In this document: one piece after another, positions 1-5,522 of the stretch
Layout: every line of letters starts with the position of its first letter
How positions within the stretch are numbered: position 1 is the first letter of the stretch
Source of the DNA: Chloroflexota bacterium
GTDB taxonomy: Bacteria; Chloroflexota; Anaerolineae; Caldilineales; Caldilineaceae
Direction: 5' to 3'
Length of the DNA: 8,029 nt
NCBI GenBank assembly: GCA_003577005.1
Contig: QEUW01000487.1
Location: 1-8,029, forward strand
Translations under genes and position numbers: made by a program
The notes under the pieces: generated by a model
The model's input: the letters and a program-made list of their open reading frames with translations, nothing else
Databases searched by the model: none
Told to the model about the DNA's origin: nothing

Positions 1-247
1 GCACGATGAGGTCAAAGAGACCGTGACCGGCCAGCAAAGTCAACATGTGGTCGAGAAAGCCGATACCGGTGCTGACCTGCGCCTGGCCGCGGCCATCGAC
101 GGTGAGATCGAGGGTAATCTGGGTCTCTTTGGTCGTACGCTCCACGTGGGCGCGACGCACCGGCTGGAAACCATAACCAATATCAGCGCCGTCGTCTAAA
201 GAGTGAGTCTGTGCCGGTGGGGACGACGGTTGCATTTTTGTATTCAT
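1..247 (-). CDS. hisB: Imidazoleglycerol-phosphate dehydratase HisB, N-terminal part (runs off window)
   Basis: Dehydrates imidazole glycerol phosphate to imidazole acetol phosphate in cytosolic histidine biosynthesis, the step before HisC. The 82 visible codons give the IGPD N-terminal signature: [10 protein letters not shown] around residues 35-44, then [18 protein letters not shown] around 59-76, whose His residues belong to the family's Mn-binding and active-site set. The first ~28 residues are a variable, Pro/Ser-rich lead-in and look slightly longer than usual. The ATG at 247-245 is supported by an AAGGA ribosome binding site a few bases upstream; an in-frame ATG four codons later lacks one. 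It lies 40 nt downstream of hisC on the same strand with no terminator between, so the two are probably co-transcribed. The C-terminal part is outside the window. This is a single-domain IGPD start; there is no sign of a fused histidinol phosphatase. Confidence 0.93.
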   Translation of the reverse strand, partial: MNTKMQPSSPPAQTHSLDDGADIGYGFQPVRRAHVERTTKETQITLDLTVDGRGQAQVSTGIGFLDHMLTLLAGHGLFDLIV

Positions 248-287
248 ACACGTTCCTTCAGTATTTCCTGCACAAGCGGCTAGATGG

Positions 288-1451
288 CTAGAGTGTGCGC
301 AACACCTCCAACAGCCGGTCCGTCTGTTCGGGCCGGCCAACCGAGATGCGGATGCAGTTCTGCAAACCCGGTTTGTTGTAATGGCGCACCAGGACGCCGC
401 CACGTTGCTCCAAGGCTTGCTTGAGCGCTCTCGCATCCCGGCCAACAACATCGCACAGGATGAAATTTGCCTGACTCGGGTGGGGGCGCAGATAGTCCAC
501 CGTTTGCAGCTTTGCCAAAAGACGGCCACGTTCGCCTTTGATCCGTTCGACGACGGCGTTGATCTGGTCTACATGCCGTAAGCTCGCCAGACCGGCTACA
601 GTGGCGGCCACGTTGACATTGTAGGGCTGCTTGAATTTCCACAACTGCTCCATCAGCCAGGGCGGGCAGATACCGTAACCCAGGCGCAGCCCGGCGATGC
701 CGGCGGCTTTGCTAAAGGTGCGCAAGACCACCAGGTTTTCATGCTGGGGTACCCACTCGGCCCGGCTGGGGTGGTCAGCAAACTCGACATACGCCTCATC
801 CAAGACTACCAGCACCGGCAATTCGAGCAGCCGGGACAAATCCTCATCGGGCAGCCAGTTCCCCGTTGGGTTATTGGGCGAGGTGAGGAAGAGCAGTTTT
901 GTAGTGCGCTCAGTGGTAGACGAATGGGAAGATCGAGCGTTTGAGCGATTGTCGCTCAATCTCGCTCCTGGCTCACGCAGATGCTCGACAATCGCCTCGC
1001 CATCGACGCTAAAATTCTCCGTCCTCCAAACCTCGATGACCCGTGCGCCGGAAAGAGCGGCGTCAAAGCTATACATGCCAAAGGTAGGCGGGCAATTGAT
1101 GATGGCGTCGCCGGGGCGCAGAAAGAGACGGCAAAGCGTGTCGAGCATCTCGTCAGCGCCATGAGTAGGCAAGATATTGGCCGCCGGCACACCGGTAAAG
1201 TGACTGAGTGCCGCACGTAATTCGGTGTGTTCGGGGTCGGGATAAATGTGATAAAAGGGGTACTCAGCCAGCGCCTCGGCCACGATGGGCAGCGGCCCAT
1301 AGGGGTTCTCGTTGGCGTCGAGCTTGACGATCTGCTCTGGCGGTAGACCAAGCCGCCGGCTCAGCACCTCAAAGGGCACGATCGGCGTGTAAGGCTCCAT
1401 ATCGGCCACATCGGGCCGCAAGAGCGATTGGATTACAGGGTTGGACTGCAT
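288..1451 (-). CDS. hisC: Histidinol-phosphate aminotransferase HisC
   Basis: PLP-dependent class I/II aminotransferase that converts imidazole acetol phosphate plus glutamate to histidinol phosphate in the cytosol. Visible motifs (387-residue numbering): LDANENPYG 44-52, HGADE 97-101, SPNNPTG 191-197, DEAYVEF 218-224, and [17 protein letters not shown] 244-260 with the PLP Schiff-base lysine at K248. C-terminal ANF and RISVGRPEQ are also present. The frame is open back to 1571, but the ATG at 1451 is preferred. It has an AGGTGG ribosome binding site 4 nt upstream, and a promoter at 1498-1526 covers the next candidate ATG (1499). At 387 residues it is somewhat longer than the usual ~350-370. 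The excess is mostly a Ser/Arg/Thr-rich insert at residues 163-183 between REPG and [14 protein letters not shown], which coincides with a DNA palindrome. All catalytic residues are intact, so the protein is expected to be functional. hisB follows 40 nt downstream. Confidence 0.95.
   Translation of the reverse strand: MQSNPVIQSLLRPDVADMEPYTPIVPFEVLSRRLGLPPEQIVKLDANENPYGPLPIVAEALAEYPFYHIYPDPEHTELRAALSHFTGVPAANILPTHGADEMLDTLCRLFLRPGDAIINCPPTFGMYSFDAALSGARVIEVWRTENFSVDGEAIVEHLREPGARLSDNRSNARSSHSSTTERTTKLLFLTSPNNPTGNWLPDEDLSRLLELPVLVVLDEAYVEFADHPSRAEWVPQHENLVVLRTFSKAAGIAGLRLGYGICPPWLMEQLWKFKQPYNVNVAATVAGLASLRHVDQINAVVERIKGERGRLLAKLQTVDYLRPHPSQANFILCDVVGRDARALKQALEQRGGVLVRHYNKPGLQNCIRISVGRPEQTDRLLEVLRTL
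935..967. repeat. Palindromic element inside hisC
   Basis: An inner perfect inverted repeat, TTGAGCGA (941-948) and TCGCTCAA (952-959) with a 3-nt spacer, is flanked by an outer pair GAGCG (935-939) and CGCTC (963-967). It overlaps the DNA (about 903-965, 63 nt, in frame) that encodes a low-complexity, family-atypical insert in HisC. This is compatible with an in-frame palindromic repeat of the kind known to invade coding sequences (for example Rickettsia palindromic elements). Whether it is dispersed in this genome cannot be seen from a single copy. Confidence 0.6.
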
Positions 1452-1497
1452 GGCGCCACCTGGTTTGGCTTTCTTCTCGATTGACTGTTTGGACGCC

Positions 1498-1526
1498 ATT
1501 ATGCGGCAGAAATGAGCAGCGTGCAA
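1498..1526 (-). promoter_or_regulatory. Sigma70-type promoter for hisC-hisB
   Basis: Read on the minus strand: -35 TTGCAC (1526-1521), a 17-nt spacer, and -10 CATAAT (1503-1498). Transcription should start near 1491, giving a ~40-nt leader to the hisC ATG at 1451. The -10 overlaps the alternative upstream ATG at 1499, which argues against starts at 1499 or 1571. The remainder of the 172-nt gap between the kinase stop (1624) and hisC shows no convincing terminator. Confidence 0.55.
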
Positions 1527-1623
1527 ACCACAAAGAGGGGCGCGATACCGCAGCGAAGGGGTCACGTACACGCACGGGTGGGCGGTCTATTTTCTGAGCA
1601 GTTTTTTGAAAATCTGCCAGAGG

Positions 1624-4056
1624 CTATACCGGCCAGGTAAAGCGGAACGTTGCGCCCTGACCTACCGCCGATTCGACCCAGATCGAGCCACCGCGAATTT
1701 CGACATGCTTCTTGACGATGGTCAGCCCCATCCCGCTCCCTTCGACCTGGTCGCGTGGCCGGAGCGTTTGAAAGATCTCAAAGATGCGCTCGTGAAAGGC
1801 CGGGTCGATCCCGGGCCCATTGTCGGCCACAGAAAACTCGACAAATGCATCGTCGAGCGTTGCCGTGATACGAACACAGCCCTGGGCGGGATTGTCGTGG
1901 TGTTTGATAGCGTTGCCGATCAAGTTACGGAAGACCGTCTCAAGCGGCACACGTTCGACGATCAACACAGGCGTGGGCGCCACCACGCTCACCTCAAAAT
2001 CGCTGGGCAGCGCCAGCAATTCGGCCACATTGCGAACTAACTCGGCAATATCAACCGGCTCTGGCTCATGGCGGTGGCGGCCGGCGCGTGAATAGTCAAG
2101 CAGGTCGTCGAGCAACGTCTCCATGCGTCTGATGCGGCCATACAATTTGCGCAGGTGGTCTCGGGACGCGGCCGACAATTCCTCCTCGGCATCTTGTGCA
2201 ATGAAGTCGGCCAGATGTTGGATACCGCGCAGCGGGGCTTTTAGATCGTGCGAGGCGACATAGGCAAACTGGTCGAGTTCGTGGTTGCTACGCTGCAACT
2301 CCGCCGTGCGCTCCTCCACCTGCCGTTCGAGCGTGGCGTTGAGTTGGCGAAGTTGCTCCTCCAGCCGCTTGCGTGCGGTGATATCGCGCACAAAGGCCTG
2401 CCAACGACCATCGGGCAACTGCCGCGCACTCACCTCCACCGGCACACGGCTGCCGGACTTATGCACCAACCACCACTCGGCGATCCCTTTTTCACCAGCC
2501 AACAAGCGTGTGCGATCTTGATCCAGACGGCGCAGATCGTCGCTCGGGGTCAAGTCGTTGATCGAGCGGCCGATCAACTCCTCGCGGCTGTAACCCGACA
2601 AGGCACATGCCGCCGCGTTGACATCGAGATAGATGCGATCATCACTGGCAATAAAGATGGCGTCGCTGGCATGCTCAAAGAGGGCGCGATAATCAGCTTC
2701 GCTCTTGCGCAACTCTTGTTCGATCCGCGCCCGTTCCACCAGCGGCCAGGTGCGGCGCAACACCGACTGTGCGAGTGCGACATCATCGGATTGCCATTGT
2801 CGCACCACATCGCAGGCCACCGTCAGCGACGCCAGCCAGCGCCCCTCGCGCAGATACGGAACGATCACCGAACTACGAAAGGGAAAGCTTGGAGGTGCGT
2901 CGCCACCGGCTATTGCACGCGCATCGGTCTCGCTATCTGAAATTGTGATGATTTCGTCACGTTCGAGGACCTGGCGCACCGTAGGGGCCAGGAAATCGGC
3001 AAGGGAGTAGATGCCAGTCATAGGGGACGCCTGGTCGCGTCGCCATTCGCGCAGGACCGTAATCTTGTCTGCGGAGAGATCTATCTCGCTAAAGTAGCAG
3101 CGCTGTGCGTTCAAATGAGCGCCCAACGCGCTTGTGGCCGTCTCGATGATGGCGATCGGGTCTGTAAGCAGGCTGATCTGTGCAGTCAGTTCAGCCAGAA
3201 ACTCGCGATTCTGTTCGACCCGCTTTTGTTCGGTGACGTCGCGAACGATTGTCAGCAGGCACGCCTCTTCGTCAATCGACAGCGTATCGACAGAGGCGGA
3301 ACCAATGCGCAAGTCGCCCGCCTTTGTCTTATAGACCACTTCAAAATCTCGGAGTGCACCGTGCTCTTGAATGTGTGCGATGAGCTGCTGGCGGCGCTCA
3401 GGGTGCGCATAGAGATTTAACTCATGTACCGTACGGCCAATGGCTTCCTCGCGCGTGTAGCCAAAGAGCCGCTCAAAGCTTTCGTTGATGTCGATAAGCC
3501 GCCCATCGGTTTCGCTGGTGATCGAGATAGCGTCCGGGCTGGTGCGAAATGCTTTGGCAAAGCGTTCTTCTGATAGGCGCAACGCTTCTTCGGCGCGCTT
3601 GCGGGCGGTGATATCGCGCCCAAAGATCGTAATCCCATCGGGGGAGGGGTAAACACTGGTGCCATACCAACTGCCCGATAGATAACCGCGCATCTCAAAG
3701 CGAGCCGGCTTCCGCTCCTCCATGACCTTACGATAGACCGTTTCAGCCGGCGTGCCCACCAGACCGGGGAACATCTCCCACAGGTCCTTGCCGATGATGG
3801 TCTCAGCCGGCATGGCTGCCACCTCCACTGCGCGGGCATTGGCGTAGGTGATGCGCCATTGGCGATCCACGACAAAGAAGACATCCTGAATACTATCGAG
3901 AATACTGATCACCTGCTGGTGACTCTTTTGGAGGGTCTCTTCGTTGTAGTTTTGCACGCTTGTCGCTCCGGCATGAGAGAGTCCGTCACTACCCTGGAGT
4001 TGGGCGGCAGCAGATACTTTGAACAAAGGGGAAGAGTTCTTCGCGTCTGAAATCAC
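1624..4056 (-). CDS. Multi-PAS/GAF cytoplasmic sensor histidine kinase
   Basis: An 810-residue two-component sensor that autophosphorylates on histidine and would pass phosphate to a response regulator not present in the window. Domains by residue: PAS about 45-155 (ends FGRDITARKRAEEALR), PAS about 160-280 (ends IVRDVTEQKR), GAF about 285-440, PAS about 447-565 (ends FVRDITARKRLEEQLR), coiled coil about 563-595, HisKA with SHDLKAPLRG and phospho-acceptor His603. The HATPase_c follows: N box NLIGNAIKHH 711-720, G1 DNGPGID 745-751, F box IFEIFQTL 757-764, G2 GSGMGLTIVKKH 773-784. No membrane segment or signal peptide is visible and there is no receiver domain. The organisation recalls phytochrome-like and light/redox PAS kinases, but no chromophore Cys is evident, so the signal is unknown. 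The start is uncertain: the GTG at 4056 has no Shine-Dalgarno, whereas a GTG at 3957 (residue 34) has GGAG 8 nt upstream and still precedes the first PAS. It is transcribed divergently from the methyltransferase. Confidence 0.93.
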   Translation of the reverse strand: MISDAKNSSPLFKVSAAAQLQGSDGLSHAGATSVQNYNEETLQKSHQQVISILDSIQDVFFVVDRQWRITYANARAVEVAAMPAETIIGKDLWEMFPGLVGTPAETVYRKVMEERKPARFEMRGYLSGSWYGTSVYPSPDGITIFGRDITARKRAEEALRLSEERFAKAFRTSPDAISITSETDGRLIDINESFERLFGYTREEAIGRTVHELNLYAHPERRQQLIAHIQEHGALRDFEVVYKTKAGDLRIGSASVDTLSIDEEACLLTIVRDVTEQKRVEQNREFLAELTAQISLLTDPIAIIETATSALGAHLNAQRCYFSEIDLSADKITVLREWRRDQASPMTGIYSLADFLAPTVRQVLERDEIITISDSETDARAIAGGDAPPSFPFRSSVIVPYLREGRWLASLTVACDVVRQWQSDDVALAQSVLRRTWPLVERARIEQELRKSEADYRALFEHASDAIFIASDDRIYLDVNAAACALSGYSREELIGRSINDLTPSDDLRRLDQDRTRLLAGEKGIAEWWLVHKSGSRVPVEVSARQLPDGRWQAFVRDITARKRLEEQLRQLNATLERQVEERTAELQRSNHELDQFAYVASHDLKAPLRGIQHLADFIAQDAEEELSAASRDHLRKLYGRIRRMETLLDDLLDYSRAGRHRHEPEPVDIAELVRNVAELLALPSDFEVSVVAPTPVLIVERVPLETVFRNLIGNAIKHHDNPAQGCVRITATLDDAFVEFSVADNGPGIDPAFHERIFEIFQTLRPRDQVEGSGMGLTIVKKHVEIRGGSIWVESAVGQGATFRFTWPV

Positions 4057-4126
4057 TTGATGCAGCAGCGAGTCAGCCAGAGACTCAAGGGAAGGTCTAG
4101 AAACCCTACATCAATTGCGCTGGTTG

Positions 4127-4155
4127 ATTGTAACGTATGGGCGCTCATGTTGCAA
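4127..4155 (-). promoter_or_regulatory. Sigma70-type promoter for the histidine kinase
   Basis: Minus strand: -35 TTGCAA (4155-4150), a 17-nt spacer, -10 TACAAT (4132-4127). The predicted start is near 4120, about 64 nt before GTG 4056 or about 160 nt before GTG 3957. It is divergent from the plus-strand promoter at 4219-4248, with about 60 bp between the two -35 boxes. Confidence 0.55.
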
Positions 4156-4218
4156 CCGGGACTTCCCCTAACAAGCAAAGGCGATCATCACGTGAATAAA
4201 GAGGATCAAGGCGCTCGA

Positions 4219-4248
4219 TTGACAAACGTGCGCCAAACCGGCTATAAT
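4219..4248 (+). promoter_or_regulatory. Perfect-consensus sigma70 promoter
   Basis: TTGACA (4219-4224) and TATAAT (4243-4248) are both exact consensus hexamers, 18 nt apart. This is the strongest promoter in the window, with a predicted start near 4255. The first thing it transcribes is not a long gene but a short structured RNA ending at the terminator at 4363-4382. Read-through would reach the rRNA methyltransferase at 4538. A promoter this strong with an immediate terminator is typical of small RNA genes and of attenuated leaders. Confidence 0.8.
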
Positions 4249-4274
4249 CATGGGGCAAAGCGAATCGATTAGAA

Positions 4275-4328
4275 ATGGAGCACCAGATGCAGCTGCGCAT
4301 TCGGTTGACTGCACGGCCTCCCTGCTAG
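4275..4328 (+). CDS. Possible 17-residue leader peptide with an Arg-X-Arg motif
   Basis: ATG to TAG encodes MEHQMQLRIRLTARPPC, beginning ~20 nt after the predicted transcription start. There is only a weak ribosome binding site. It spans the alternative RNA structure of the leader: codons 8-10 (R-I-R, 4296-4304) lie in the loop of the TGCAG/CTGCA hairpin, and the last codons contain the GGCCT strand able to pair with the terminator. The R-X-R motif and the MxHxMxLR beginning resemble macrolide-stalling leader peptides such as ErmDL (MTHSMRLR..., from memory). An ORF this short can occur by chance, so translation is unproven. Confidence 0.3.
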   Translation: MEHQMQLRIRLTARPPC

Positions 4329-4362
4329 ATCGTTGACCATTCTACAAACTTAGCCCAACCTC

Positions 4363-4382
4363 AGGCCCTCTGGGCCTTTTTT
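4363..4382 (+). terminator. Intrinsic terminator/attenuator
   Basis: A perfect 6-bp GC-rich stem, AGGCCC (4363-4368) and GGGCCT (4372-4377), with a TCT loop is followed at once by T residues through 4382. It lies 108-127 nt after the predicted start of transcription and 155 nt before the methyltransferase ATG. It therefore ends a small RNA or conditionally blocks expression of that gene. Confidence 0.85.
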
Positions 4383-4479
4383 GCGTTTCCCTCCAAATCA
4401 AAACGAAAACCGGCCCCCGACGACCTCGACGGCGCTTGACGTAGCTACGGCTATGCCGGCGGCGTTTCTGCGCGCGCGC

Positions 4480-4536
4480 CTCCCTTCTGTTCTGTCTGCG
4501 ATTTTTCGGCAACCGAATCGACAGAACGGAGGGGAG
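4480..4536 (+). promoter_or_regulatory. Long hairpin sequestering the ribosome binding site of the rRNA methyltransferase
   Basis: The 5' arm CTCCCTTCTGTTCTGTC (4480-4496) pairs along its full length with GACAGAACGGAGGGGAG (4520-4536): 17 continuous pairs, of which two are G-U. The stem is capped by a further TTCGG/CCGAA stem (4505-4509 with 4513-4517) around a CAA loop. The 3' arm is the Shine-Dalgarno itself (GGAGG, 4528-4532), ending one base before ATG 4538. In the folded RNA the start site would be inaccessible, as in translational attenuation of erm and cat genes. It has no U-tract, so it is not a terminator. The region between the terminator and this hairpin (4383-4479) shows no clear promoter. 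Confidence 0.75.
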
Positions 4537-4537
4537 A

Positions 4538-5152
4538 ATGGAAAGCATTCGAGGAAAAGAGAGCTACACGATCGACGCGCAACTGCTTGCCGAACGGCGG
4601 CATCGGTATCCATACGGGTTGATCGACATCGGTACCGGCGATGGCCGATTTATCCAACACGTTGCGCTACATTGGGCCGGCTATTTTGCTATCGGTATCG
4701 ACGCCTGTCGCGAAAATCTACGAAAGGCGTCGCGCAAAGCACCGGCGAACGCGCTCTTTGTGATCGCCAATGCCTGTTCGTTGCCATGCGAATTGTACGG
4801 TCAGGCCACCTACCTCACGCTCAATTTTCCGTGGGGAAGTCTGCTAGACGGTCTGCTCGCAGGCGATCCTGGGTTGCTCGGCGGGTTGGCCGCTCTGGCG
4901 CAACCAGGCGCCTGTATCGATATCCGGCTAAACGAGAGTGCGTTGGCTGTGCGGAGCTGGTCGCTACCGGCGGCTGCACTCCAGGTGCAACACACACTCA
5001 TGCTGGCGGGGTTCAACATGGGCACCCCCATCACCGTGAGCAACGACGAGCTGCGCCGGTTGCCGACGAACTGGGCCAAACGGCTGGCCTTTGGGCGAGA
5101 GGCGGGCGCCGTCGCCCTGAGCGGAACGCGATGGGACATTCCGCAGCGATAG
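4538..5152 (+). CDS. KamB/NpmA-family 16S rRNA (adenine-1408-N1) methyltransferase homologue
   Basis: A SAM-dependent methyltransferase of 204 residues, close to NpmA and KamB in size (about 215-219). Family members methylate N1 of A1408 in the 30S decoding site and block kanamycin/apramycin-type aminoglycosides. Visible motifs: SAM-binding DIGTGDG 30-36, acidic residue D55 in GIDACREN, FPWGSLL 97-103, and NWAKRLAFGR 178-187 near the C-terminus. The last two match the NpmA segments whose tryptophans clamp the flipped A1408 (here W99 and W179). The ATG at 4538 follows GGAGGGGAGA and is the natural start; the overlapping long frame starting upstream is a shadow. Expression looks tightly restrained: the Shine-Dalgarno is buried in a 17-bp hairpin and a terminator stands between the promoter and the gene. 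It could serve intrinsic resistance or another ribosome-related role; the substrate is inferred from motifs only. It is followed by the kdp operon on the same strand. Confidence 0.85.
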   Translation: MESIRGKESYTIDAQLLAERRHRYPYGLIDIGTGDGRFIQHVALHWAGYFAIGIDACRENLRKASRKAPANALFVIANACSLPCELYGQATYLTLNFPWGSLLDGLLAGDPGLLGGLAALAQPGACIDIRLNESALAVRSWSLPAAALQVQHTLMLAGFNMGTPITVSNDELRRLPTNWAKRLAFGREAGAVALSGTRWDIPQR

Positions 5153-5155
5153 CAG

Positions 5156-5224
5156 ATCTTGATGGAATCTTGATGCTGTTATCTGCGCTATTGACATCCT
5201 TTTGACCCCAGTTGGGTGGATAAT
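5156..5224 (+). promoter_or_regulatory. kdp promoter region with phased TTGA(C/T) repeats
   Basis: Four TTGAY units start at 5159, 5170, 5191 and 5202 (spacings 11, 21, 11), so they lie on one face of the helix. The first two sit in an exact 9-bp repeat, ATCTTGATG, at 5156 and 5167. A -10-like GATAAT follows at 5219-5224, too close to the last TTGACC for an ordinary -35. Direct repeats with 11-bp period abutting a -10 are the usual layout for OmpR/PhoB-class activators, the class to which KdpE belongs. Binding by KdpE is inference. Two GAAGTTAC repeats (5232-5239, 5241-5248) lie just downstream. Confidence 0.45.
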
Positions 5225-5250
5225 CCTTATAGAAGTTACGGAAGTTACTC

Positions 5251-5283
5251 AGGTGCGACACATTTTGAAAGTGTGTCGCACCT
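5251..5283. repeat. Perfect 12-bp inverted repeat in the kdp leader
   Basis: AGGTGCGACACA (5251-5262) and TGTGTCGCACCT (5272-5283) are perfectly complementary around a 9-nt TTTTGAAAG loop. There is no T-tract on either strand, so it is not an ordinary terminator. It ends 20 nt before the kdpF ATG, inside the predicted 5' leader. It could be an mRNA hairpin, an operator, or one copy of a dispersed palindromic repeat. Confidence 0.7.
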
Positions 5284-5303
5284 CTACCAGAGGAAAGCAG
5301 GCC

Positions 5304-5393
5304 ATGAATTGGGAATCACTGGTTGCCAGCTTGATTGCGGCGCTACTGTTGATCTACTTGACCTATTCGTTGCTCTACCCAGAAAGGTTCTGA
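5304..5393 (+). CDS. kdpF: K+-transporting ATPase small subunit KdpF
   Basis: A 29-residue single-span membrane peptide, MNWESLVASLIAALLLIYLT followed by YSLLYPERF. Its length, the hydrophobic helix at residues 6-25 and the terminal Y-x-L-x-x-P-E-R/K-F pattern match KdpF, the peptide that stabilises the KdpFABC K+ pump in the inner membrane. Position supports this: it is the first gene of the operon, with kdpA 125 nt further on. A purine-rich AGAGGAAAG lies about 10 nt upstream of the ATG, so the ribosome binding site is present but loosely spaced. A 41-residue membrane ORF begins 3 nt after its stop. Confidence 0.85.
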   Translation: MNWESLVASLIAALLLIYLTYSLLYPERF

Positions 5394-5396
5394 GCC

Positions 5397-5522
5397 ATGT
5401 TTGCCAATGAATTGTTGCAAGACTTGATAATCGTGATTGTGCTCGTCATCACCACGCCACTGTTAGCGCTGGCGTGCTTGTATGGGATCAGCCGTTTTGC
5501 TGCCTGGGGGATTGGGAAATGA
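5397..5522 (+). CDS. Small membrane protein between kdpF and kdpA
   Basis: A 41-residue ORF starting MFANELLQDLIIVIVLVITT and ending YGISRFAAWGIGK. It has an acidic N-terminus, one strongly hydrophobic segment at residues 10-30 and a basic C-terminus, so a single-span peptide with the C-terminus probably inside. It starts 3 nt after the kdpF stop, and its TGA overlaps the kdpA ATG (ATGA, 5519-5522), the signature of translational coupling. That tight packing supports it being a real gene. I do not recognise the family. The hydrophobic stretch VITTPLLA loosely resembles LICTPLLG in the first helix of the neighbouring KdpA, so it may be a KdpF-like accessory or a degenerate copy of a KdpA helix. 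Kdp operons I know of have no gene here. Confidence 0.65.
   Translation: MFANELLQDLIIVIVLVITTPLLALACLYGISRFAAWGIGK

Larger units (their letters stand above)
4255..4382 (+). ncRNA. Structured leader or small RNA between a consensus promoter and an intrinsic terminator
   Basis: A predicted ~128-nt transcript bounded by the 4219-4248 promoter and the 4363-4382 terminator; no known RNA family was recognised (not tRNA, SRP or tmRNA by eye). Visible structure: TGCAG (4288-4292) pairs with CTGCA (4309-4313), nested inside GGAG (4277-4280) with CTCC (4319-4322). GGCCT (4315-4319), at the foot of that hairpin, is also exactly complementary to AGGCC (4363-4367), the 5' arm of the terminator. Opening the first hairpin could therefore free an anti-terminator strand. 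A 17-codon ORF (4275-4328) spans the hairpin. The layout fits an attenuator controlling the downstream methyltransferase, but an independent sRNA is equally compatible with the sequence. Confidence 0.5.

Noticed and set aside
1452..1571. N-terminal extension of HisC to 1571
   Set aside because: The extra 40 residues have no family similarity, and the 1498-1526 promoter lies within them; ATG 1451 has a good ribosome binding site.
1585..1620. Possible terminator after the histidine kinase (GCAG...CTGC with A/T-rich stem)
   Set aside because: The stem is weak with a mismatch and there is no U-tract following it on the minus strand.
1606..3420. Several open frames of 60-230 codons on the plus strand opposite the kinase
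   Set aside because: They are antisense shadows of a GC-rich coding region without ribosome binding sites or recognisable domains.
4277..4328. tRNA-like or SRP-like fold in the leader RNA
   Set aside because: No T-loop GTTCGA motif, no acceptor/CCA pairing and no SRP GGAA/GCAGCC core could be found.
4381..5205. 274-codon open frame overlapping the methyltransferase in another frame
   Set aside because: Its translation is Arg/Ala-rich with no recognisable motif, it would start inside the terminator, and it fully overlaps a gene with clear conserved motifs in the 4538 frame.
5474..5518. Upstream extension of the kdpA frame to an ATG at 5474
   Set aside because: The extra 15 residues do not resemble KdpA, and the ATG at 5519 is coupled by ATGA overlap to the preceding small membrane ORF.
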